From positions 1 through 10,979 of the forward strand of contig CALZJV010000356.1 of the NCBI GenBank assembly GCA_945787595.1: 10,979 nucleotides of DNA, read 5' to 3'. Every line of letters starts with the position of its first letter. Position 1 is the stretch's first letter. The translations under genes were made by a program, and so were the position numbers. Positions 6,253-10,979 of this stretch are shown here, piece by piece. The notes below the pieces were generated by a model. The model saw nothing but the letters and a program-made list of their open reading frames with translations. It was not told the DNA's origin and did not search any database. This DNA comes from an uncultured Desulfobacterales bacterium (GTDB lineage Bacteria > Desulfobacterota > Desulfobacteria > Desulfobacterales > JAFDCJ01).

Positions 6253-6492
6253 TTACCCTCTTTTTCTGGATTGATAGCACCGCCGTTCGAAAAACCCGGA
6301 TGTAGCGGTATCCCAGATTGCTTCGCTTTCGTGTATGAATTTTGGATCTCCTTCCCAGGCGCCACACGCTTTTACTACTGTTTCGCCCAGGGTGAACTTG
6401 CGGCCACAGGCTGCACACCCTTCTGAATTGAGTGTGTTTAGTTTTTCAAGATCGATGATGAAGGTTTGCCCCTTTCTGTTGAATGCCGCCAT
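6253..6492 (-). CDS. Small conserved-looking Cys-rich protein, putative zinc-binding
   Basis: This is a 79-residue protein of unknown function. It has a CAAC pair (C26, C29) in GCAACGRKFTLGE, then C43 in VVKACGAWEG, H54 in KFIHES and C72 near the end. CxxC followed by Cys and His suggests a treble-clef or zinc-ribbon-like fold; metal binding is inferred, not shown. No signal peptide or membrane segment is visible, and the C-terminus is basic (SRKRG). It is a real gene on three counts: AAGGAG lies six bases before the ATG, a near-consensus promoter lies 40 bases upstream, and the composition is protein-like with invariant-looking Gly/Cys/Trp motifs. I have an impression of similar short proteins in sulfate reducers but no named family. 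It stands alone between nagZ and mltG. Confidence 0.75.
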   Translation of the reverse strand: MAAFNRKGQTFIIDLEKLNTLNSEGCAACGRKFTLGETVVKACGAWEGDPKFIHESEAIWDTATSGFFERRCYQSRKRG

Positions 6493-6530
6493 ATTCGGCT
6501 CCTTGAGCTATTTGATTGAAATTATAAAAT

Positions 6531-6559
6531 AAAGTAAGGGCGGTATGTTTCTGTGTCAA
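6531..6559 (-). promoter_or_regulatory. Sigma-70 promoter of the 79-residue protein gene
   Basis: On the minus strand TTGACA (6559-6554), a 17-base spacer and TACTTT (6536-6531) give a perfect -35 and a 4-of-6 -10. Expected start is near 6524, leaving a leader of about 30 bases that contains the AAGGAG ribosome site. Confidence 0.65.
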
Positions 6560-6687
6560 GCGTTATGAAGCATTCGTAGCCGTTCCGATGTTCCAAGGCC
6601 CAGGTTCAAGGATATTTGCGTGTTGACTGGTCTACTTTGGATAAGGTATCCGTGAGAAAAGAATGATTGGAGGATGTTGAAGCATAC

Positions 6688-7701
6688 TTATTTTTTTCGT
6701 CTCAATTGATATTTACGTACGGCTTGATTATGCTCTTTTAAGCTTGTTGAGAAATAGTGGGTACTGTCTTTTTTTGAAACAAAATAGATAAATACGGTCC
6801 TTTCAGGATAAAGGGCCGCTTCCAGGGAGGCCCGCCCGGGATTTGCAATGGGACCGGCGGGAAGTCCTTTGATTTTATAGGTATTGTAGGGAGTATGGGT
6901 GCTGAGGTGTTTGCGGGTGAGATTACCATTAAAATTTTTTATGCCGTAAATTACGGTCGGATCCGACTCCAGGCGCATTTTCTTTTTTAAACGATTGTGA
7001 AAAACCGATGAGATAATCGGTCTTTCAAAGGCTGCTCCGGTCTCCTTTTCAATGATTGATGCCAGGGTTACAATCTGGTGAATCGTCATTCCGAGATCAT
7101 TTGCCCGTAATTTCCATTCGGCTGTAAAAATCGACCAGAACCGGTTCAGCATCGTCGAAATGATCTGTTCCATGGTAACCTCGCGCGGGAAAAAATAGGT
7201 ATCCGGGAATAAATATCCTTCAAATGATGGGGCTTCAATACCGCTTTTACCTGCCAGAACAGTATCAGTAGCTGTATTGATAAAATCGATTTTTGAGCCG
7301 AATTTTGCGTTTTCTACCAGCACAGCGATCTGGGGGATGCTATACCCTTCCGGAACGGTAAGTTTATGGAGATTGACTGCTCCCTTTACCATGATATCTA
7401 AAATCTGGCGGGGGGGCATGGCTGCTGAGAGTAGATATTCCCCGGCTTTAAGGTGCTTATCCAAACCTTTAAGACGGGCAAATAGAATAAACTTCAACCG
7501 ACTTTTAATAAGGTTTGCCTGCTGGAGGATTTCCGCGGTGGTCTTTAAGGTTTGCCCCGGACGAACATTGACGATGACATTTTGGGAGGTATTGATATTC
7601 GCGGGCGAATCAGCATAAATGCGAAGCTCAAAAATAAGCCCGGCTGCCGCACAAACAATTATGAATAGAGGAATTAAGATAAAGAGCAGCGTCTTTTTCA
7701 A
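6688..7701 (-). CDS. mltG: Endolytic peptidoglycan transglycosylase MltG
   Basis: MltG (YceG family) is an inner-membrane lytic transglycosylase that cuts nascent glycan strands and helps set their length. The 337 residues start with a short basic stretch and one hydrophobic helix (about 4-25) anchoring the protein, with the rest in the periplasm. A LysM-like part (about 40-110) is followed by the YceG domain: VPEGYS (116-121), FEGYLFPDTY (160-169), LASIIEKETG (213-222) with the catalytic Glu at 218, MRLESDPTVIYG (242-253) and TPYNTYKIKGLPAGPIANPG (270-289). The start is TTG 7701-7699, with AAAGGAG 11 bases upstream; no in-frame ATG is nearer. A promoter lies at 7767-7796. No partner gene (such as yqgF, tmk or pabC, often nearby elsewhere) is adjacent. 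Confidence 0.95.
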   Translation of the reverse strand: MKKTLLFILIPLFIIVCAAAGLIFELRIYADSPANINTSQNVIVNVRPGQTLKTTAEILQQANLIKSRLKFILFARLKGLDKHLKAGEYLLSAAMPPRQILDIMVKGAVNLHKLTVPEGYSIPQIAVLVENAKFGSKIDFINTATDTVLAGKSGIEAPSFEGYLFPDTYFFPREVTMEQIISTMLNRFWSIFTAEWKLRANDLGMTIHQIVTLASIIEKETGAAFERPIISSVFHNRLKKKMRLESDPTVIYGIKNFNGNLTRKHLSTHTPYNTYKIKGLPAGPIANPGRASLEAALYPERTVFIYFVSKKDSTHYFSTSLKEHNQAVRKYQLRRKK

Positions 7702-7766
7702 TATTAAATGAACTCCTTTCGGATGAATCTAGCGGACTCGGAAACAAATAATTCTCAATTACTATA

Positions 7767-7796
7767 AGCATAGTAAAAAATACTGCGCTTTGTCAA
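7767..7796 (-). promoter_or_regulatory. Candidate promoter of mltG
   Basis: On the minus strand TTGACA (7796-7791), an 18-base spacer and TATGCT (7772-7767) lie about 65 bases before the mltG start. The -35 is perfect and the -10 matches at 4 of 6. Confidence 0.5.
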
Positions 7797-7898
7797 AGGT
7801 GTAAACCATCAAGCACCGAATTCAACCGGCTGGGCTGCGTCATTTAAATAAGTAGTTGACTGATTTTACAAAAATTACTTGCTTCGTGAAAACCATGA

Positions 7899-8114
7899 AA
7901 ATTCCAAGCACCAAAAACCAAATCTCAAACAAATTCCAATGACCCAAATTCAAAATTCAAAACAAATAATCCGTCGACAGTCGTGCCCACTGCGTCATCA
8001 CAGGCAGAGCCGGGTTTGCGAAGCGATGCGATACGACTGTGGTGAATGTTTTGGTAATTGAATATTGAAATTTGTGATTTATTTGTAATTTGGTGCTTGA
8101 GATTTGGGATTTTA
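7899..8114. repeat. Opposed AT-rich repeat arms around a GC-richer palindromic centre
   Basis: The left arm (about 7899-7967) contains CAAGCACCA (7905-7913) and CCAAATCTCAA (7918-7928). The right arm (about 8048-8114) carries the same words reversed (8091-8099 and 8097-8107), in a different order. The centre (7977-8040) is bounded by the 8-base inverted pair ACAGTCGT/ACGACTGT and is distinctly richer in G and C. It resembles a small non-autonomous or REP-like element. No ORF of note lies inside; a 60-codon plus-strand frame is just repeat translation. Confidence 0.6.
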
Positions 8115-8259
8115 TTGTCTTATAAAACCTTCTAAGGCAACTGGTTTAGAATTTACTTTGACGTTACCCTGTTTCAACCGGGGTTTTGCTTGACAATGGC
8201 ATGCGAAATTAATTATTGTATAACCTTGTGAAGACGGTGAGTTAGATAGCGACGATATT
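8115..8259. other. Upstream region of the kor operon, no gene seen
   Basis: With the repeat before it, this completes a 640-base gene-free stretch (7702-8343). A second possible promoter is TTGACA at 8190-8195 with TATTGT at 8214-8219 (18-base spacer), weaker than the one at 8260. No riboswitch or other leader structure was recognised. Confidence 0.4.
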
Positions 8260-8287
8260 TTGACACTTTTTATTCTTATCCTATTAT
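8260..8287 (+). promoter_or_regulatory. Sigma-70 promoter of the korDABC operon
   Basis: TTGACA (8260-8265), a 16-base spacer and TATTAT (8282-8287, 5 of 6 to consensus). Transcription would start near 8294, about 50 bases before korD. Confidence 0.6.
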
Positions 8288-8343
8288 GAAATCCCTAAAA
8301 TTTACCAAGAAGGGATTCGTTCAAATCTTGTGAGGGATGGCTT

Positions 8344-8550
8344 ATGGGGAAACCTAAGCTAAAACAACACCATGTTAATCGGGATTGGTGTAAGGGTTGT
8401 GGCATTTGTGTGGAATTCTGTCCGAAAAAGGTATTGGGATTGGATAATGATGACAAGGTCATGGTGGCGCGGCCGCAGGATTGTATCTGTTGCAGGCTTT
8501 GTGAACTGCGATGCCCGGATTTGGCAATTGAAATCGAATTGGAAGAGTAG
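8344..8550 (+). CDS. korD: Ferredoxin-type 2x[4Fe-4S] subunit of 2-oxoglutarate:ferredoxin oxidoreductase
   Basis: This is the small electron-transfer subunit of the oxidoreductase encoded downstream. Its 68 residues carry two CxxCxxCxxxCP clusters: C16, C19, C22, C26 and C47, C50, C53, C57, with an extra Cys at 49. This is the bacterial 8Fe-ferredoxin pattern, expected to pass electrons from the TPP-containing subunit to free ferredoxin. GAGG lies eight bases before the ATG. korA begins 9 bases after the stop codon, and the order D-A-B-C is a common kor arrangement. The delta-subunit identity rests mainly on context, as the protein alone could be any small ferredoxin. Confidence 0.85.
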   Translation: MGKPKLKQHHVNRDWCKGCGICVEFCPKKVLGLDNDDKVMVARPQDCICCRLCELRCPDLAIEIELEE

Positions 8551-8559
8551 GGTGCTTAA

Positions 8560-9708
8560 ATGAGTGAAAATAAAAAATTCGTTCAAGGCAACGAGGCCTG
8601 TGTTGAAGGTGCGCTTTATGCGGGGCTTGACTTCTATGCCGGTTATCCGATTACTCCTTCAACTGAGATAGCTGAAATATTATCTTATCGGCTCCCGCGG
8701 CTCGGCGGTAAGTTTATTCAAATGGAAGATGAAATTGCATCCTTGTGTGCTATTATCGGTGCTTCACTTACCGGTCGTAAAGTCATGACGGCCACCAGCG
8801 GCCCCGGTTTTTCATTGATGCAGGAAGCTCTTGGATATGCGGTTATGGCTGAAATTCCCTGCGTGATCGTGGATGTTCAGCGTGGCGGTCCTTCTACAGG
8901 AATTCCGACCCACGGCAGCCAGGGGGATATCAACCAGGCTCGCTGGGGAACCCACGGAGATCATGCCATCATTGCGATGACGGCGTCTAATCACCAAGAT
9001 GTCTTCGCGGTAACGGTGGAAGCTTTTAACCTGGCCGAAACCTATCGCACGCCGGTCATACTTTTATTCGATGAACTAGTGGGGCACATGCGCGAACGTC
9101 TCATAATTCCTGAACCGGGCGTCATTCCGCTGGTGGAACGACTCAGGACATCTGTCAAGGAGGGTGTGGATTATCATCCCTATCTACCCCGGGAAGACGG
9201 GCGTCTTCCCATGTCTGATTTCGGCAGTGTTCACCGGTACAATGTTACCGGATTATTTCACGACATGTGGGGATTTCCGTCCGCCGATCCTAAAGTTGTC
9301 CACGGCCTGCTGCACCATCTAGTGGACAAGCTCGAAAATCGCACCAGCCTCATCGCCCGATATAAAGAATATTATCTGGAAGATGCGGAGCATTTGCTGA
9401 TTTCTTACGGGTCAGCAGCCCGTTCCGCGCGGCATGTGGCGGAAAATAGACGTTTGAGAGGAGAAAAACTCGGGCTTCTGGAATTGCAGACACTGTGGCC
9501 TTTCCCCGAAAACCTTGTACGCGAGAAATGCGCAGCAGCCAAATCTGTGATTGTTGTGGAACAGAACATGGGCCAGATTCTTCGGGAAGTGAAATTGGCG
9601 GTGGATGAACCGCAAAAGGTATTTCTCGCCAACCGCATCGACGGCGTTTTTATCACCCCGAAGGATATCATGAACATTTTTCGATTAATCCAGGGAAGGG
9701 GGGTTTGA
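8560..9708 (+). CDS. korA: 2-oxoglutarate:ferredoxin oxidoreductase, alpha subunit
   Basis: KorA with KorB converts 2-oxoglutarate and CoA to succinyl-CoA, CO2 and reduced ferredoxin, or the reverse in CO2-fixing cycles. The 382 residues contain the pyrimidine-binding domain I: GYPITPSTEI (28-37), QMEDEIAS (54-61, with the Glu typical of TPP activation), ATSGPGFSLMQE (78-89) and QRGGPSTGIPTHGSQGD (107-123). A domain II-like C-terminal half starts at about 260 (LLISYGSAARSARHVAE, LQTLWPFPENLV). This is the usual KorA length without a fused gamma domain. A close paralogue acting on another 2-oxoacid (VorA-type) cannot be ruled out from sequence reading alone. korB starts 3 bases after its stop. 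Confidence 0.92.
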   Translation: MSENKKFVQGNEACVEGALYAGLDFYAGYPITPSTEIAEILSYRLPRLGGKFIQMEDEIASLCAIIGASLTGRKVMTATSGPGFSLMQEALGYAVMAEIPCVIVDVQRGGPSTGIPTHGSQGDINQARWGTHGDHAIIAMTASNHQDVFAVTVEAFNLAETYRTPVILLFDELVGHMRERLIIPEPGVIPLVERLRTSVKEGVDYHPYLPREDGRLPMSDFGSVHRYNVTGLFHDMWGFPSADPKVVHGLLHHLVDKLENRTSLIARYKEYYLEDAEHLLISYGSAARSARHVAENRRLRGEKLGLLELQTLWPFPENLVREKCAAAKSVIVVEQNMGQILREVKLAVDEPQKVFLANRIDGVFITPKDIMNIFRLIQGRGV

Positions 9709-9711
9709 CAC

Positions 9712-9906
9712 ATGGCGGTAAAAGATTACTTACGGGAACGGTTTTTTCCACACCTGTGGTGTCCCGGATGCGGGCATGGGATGGTGCTCAACGGAATGCT
9801 GCAAGCCATTGAAAAGCTTGGCATGAGCAAAAACGAAATCGTAATGGTATCCGGCATTGGGTGTTCTGCAAGAATTTCCGGTTATGTCGACGGATTTACG
9901 GGATGA
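9712..9906 (+). CDS. korB: korB, N-terminal fragment (gene broken by internal deletion and frameshift)
   Basis: This frame encodes the beginning of the 2-oxoglutarate:ferredoxin oxidoreductase beta subunit. It has the cluster motif WCPGCGHG (16-23, ligands C17 and C20) and SGIGCSARISGYVD (47-60, third ligand C51). After D60 (codon 9889-9891) the family continues with an HTTHGRALAFATG-type stretch and the thiamine diphosphate/Mg motif GDGD. Here the frame goes straight to a stop at 9904-9906, and the rest of the gene resumes in another frame at about 9891. The ATG is 3 bases after korA with a purine-rich GGAAGGGGGG upstream. As written this peptide (64 residues) would not function. Confidence 0.8.
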   Translation: MAVKDYLRERFFPHLWCPGCGHGMVLNGMLQAIEKLGMSKNEIVMVSGIGCSARISGYVDGFTG

Positions 9907-10334
9907 CCGGGGGACAGTTTTCGCCCCTGTCGGGTCCGGGTATCCGGGCGACAACAGCACCGTTTACCAATATCGATTACAGTTTTGATGTCGTGGAGCT
10001 GGCCAAGGCTGCCGGTGCTACCTTTGTGGCTCGTACCACCAGTTATCATGTTCAGCAGATAGCCGATATCATCAAAAAAGCCATCCTGCACGAGGGATTT
10101 TCCGTGGTGGAGATTCTAAGCCAGTGTCCGACGTATTTCGGGCGCAAGAACAAAGCCGGTGATGCCGTGGATATGGTGAGGTGGTTTAAAAACAATACCA
10201 CCCCCATTGGCTCCAGGGCAAAACAGGAAAATCCCGATTTGATTGAACGGGGTATCTTTGTGCAAATTGAGAGACCGGAGTACTGCAGTGAATATGATAA
10301 AATCGTCGAAAATGCGGTGGGAGGACAGAACTAA
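9861..10334 (+). CDS. korB: korB, C-terminal fragment (gene broken by internal deletion and frameshift)
   Basis: Recognisable KorB sequence starts at 9891 (RIYGMTGGQ) in a frame different from the N-terminal fragment; codons 9861-9890 of this frame are not KorB. Family features are the IYGMTGGQ substrate/TPP loop, AAGATFVAR (50-58), and SQCPTYFGR (87-95) with the fourth cluster Cys at 89. The stop TAA (10332-10334) overlaps the korC ATG in TAATG, a translationally coupled junction. Joined, both pieces span 623 bases (about 207 codons) against roughly 265-280 usual for KorB, so about 60 residues are absent. They include the Mg/TPP-binding GDGD region. An undamaged 3' half and exact operon spacing argue for a recent event or an assembly error. 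Confidence 0.8.
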   Translation: MFCKNFRLCRRIYGMTGGQFSPLSGPGIRATTAPFTNIDYSFDVVELAKAAGATFVARTTSYHVQQIADIIKKAILHEGFSVVEILSQCPTYFGRKNKAGDAVDMVRWFKNNTTPIGSRAKQENPDLIERGIFVQIERPEYCSEYDKIVENAVGGQN

Positions 10335-10879
10335 TGGAAAGATGCAGAATGGTATTTTCGGGATCGGGTGGTCAGGGTGTGATTACGGCGAGCATTGTTC
10401 TCGCCGAAGCAGCCGTGCTGTATGAAAACCTGAACGCCGTGCAGTCTCAGTCCTACGGTGCTGAGGCCCGCGGAGGCGCCACCCGATCCGATGTCATTAT
10501 TTCCGATTCGACGATTGACTATCCCAAGGTGATTCAGCCCAATGTGTTGGTCTGTCTCACCCAAGACGCCTATAACAAATTTTATCAGATTATACGCCCC
10601 GGCGGACTGTTGATCACCGACGCCCGTTATGTAAAAACTCAGAAAAAAGTCGATGCTCAGCAGAGAGAACTTCCCATGTACGAAAGCGTTATGGAAAAAA
10701 TTGGAAAACCGATTGTTTTTAACATTTGCATGCTGGGTTCGGTGATCGGTATGATCGAACTTTTAACTCCCGAGTCCATTATGAAGGTCCTTGAGACTCG
10801 GATTCTACCAGATTTTCTTGATATGAACCGGCAGGCTCTGGACCTGGGTCTGGCCCTCGGTGAGCAGTTTAAACCCTAA
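10334..10879 (+). CDS. korC: 2-oxoglutarate:ferredoxin oxidoreductase, gamma subunit
   Basis: This is the 181-residue gamma subunit (pyruvate ferredoxin/flavodoxin oxidoreductase gamma domain, CoA-binding side of the enzyme). Landmarks are the N-terminal glycine loop FSGSGGQGVITAS (8-20), QSQSYGAEARGGATRSDV (37-54), which is highly typical of KorC/VorC, and the PGGLLITD strand near 108-115. Length is normal. The ATG overlaps the korB stop by one base. No terminator was found in the 100 bases that remain of the window, so the operon may continue. Confidence 0.93.
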   Translation: MERCRMVFSGSGGQGVITASIVLAEAAVLYENLNAVQSQSYGAEARGGATRSDVIISDSTIDYPKVIQPNVLVCLTQDAYNKFYQIIRPGGLLITDARYVKTQKKVDAQQRELPMYESVMEKIGKPIVFNICMLGSVIGMIELLTPESIMKVLETRILPDFLDMNRQALDLGLALGEQFKP

Positions 10880-10979
10880 CCCGGATAAACCGGAAATAAC
10901 AAATTACAAGCACCACCTGATCTTAAAATTGGGCCAAATAAATTCCAAATCTCAATATCAAAATCTCAAATAAGATCAA
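10880..10979. repeat. Repeat-bearing sequence after korC
   Basis: It starts with the second copy of CCCGGATAAACCGGAAA (10880-10896) immediately behind the korC stop. CAAGCACCA (10907-10915) and CCAAATCTCAA (10945-10955) follow, both also present at 7905-7928. This is the same repeat vocabulary as in the other gaps; no gene is visible before the window ends. Confidence 0.65.

Noticed and set aside
6148..6426. Plus-strand open frame of 92 residues
   Set aside because: It mostly overlaps the well-supported minus-strand gene at 6253-6492 and has no RBS or motif.
6590..6615. Terminator after mltG
   Set aside because: CAAGG occurs twice here, but as a direct repeat; there is no stem and no T-tract.
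7899..8114. CRISPR array or integron attC site
   Set aside because: The repeated words are short, irregularly spaced and in both orientations, with no spacer periodicity and no cas or integrase gene.
9880..9910. Programmed frameshift in korB
   Set aside because: A frameshift would not restore the absent residues; the central coding sequence is missing, and no slippery heptamer is present at the join.

Overview
The window looks like chromosomal core DNA from a sulfate-reducer-type deltaproteobacterium (Desulfobacterota, Desulfobacteraceae-like). Three things suggest this: the set of housekeeping genes, a four-subunit 2-oxoacid:ferredoxin oxidoreductase, and long gaps filled with short repeats (CAGGAT hairpins, CACGAAATA tandem units, CAAGCACCA / CCAAATCTCAA words) that I associate with such genomes. 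The lineage is an inference from gene content; there is no rRNA or other marker here. No CRISPR array, tRNA, rRNA, transposase or phage gene was seen.

Layout. Positions 1-526 (minus) hold the 5' part of thrH, cut by the window edge. A repeat-bearing gap follows, then hom (807-2120, minus) and, divergently, purM (2266-3309, plus). hom and thrH both concern homoserine and threonine. The hom/purM gap carries two back-to-back promoters whose -35 boxes form a perfect inverted repeat. Next comes a repeat-rich gap and tsaD (to 4583, plus), whose expected first ten or so residues have been replaced by repeat sequence. nagZ (4671-5669, minus) converges on tsaD. Positions 5670-6252 hold no convincing protein gene. 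They do contain several hairpins, a clear intrinsic terminator on the minus strand and a sigma-54-like promoter, so a small RNA of about 340 nt is possible. A 79-residue Cys-rich protein (6253-6492, minus) has its own good promoter and RBS. mltG (6688-7701, minus) follows, then 640 bp of gene-free sequence with opposed AT-rich repeats and the promoter region of a korD-korA-korB-korC operon (8344-10879, plus). The window ends in another copy of the repeat vocabulary.

How the genes work together. ThrH and Hom fit the aspartate-to-threonine branch, PurM purine synthesis, and TsaD the tRNA t6A modification. MltG and NagZ act on peptidoglycan synthesis and recycling. KorDABC would interconvert 2-oxoglutarate and succinyl-CoA with ferredoxin, a step typical of anaerobic TCA cycles.

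Two key genes are damaged in this assembly. korB lacks about 60 central residues, including its thiamine diphosphate/Mg-binding motif, and is out of frame across the join. tsaD lacks its start and first strand. Both would be expected to matter to the cell, so assembly or consensus error must be excluded before either is read as biology. The best candidates for something undescribed are the possible sRNA at 5731-6068 and the small Cys-rich protein.
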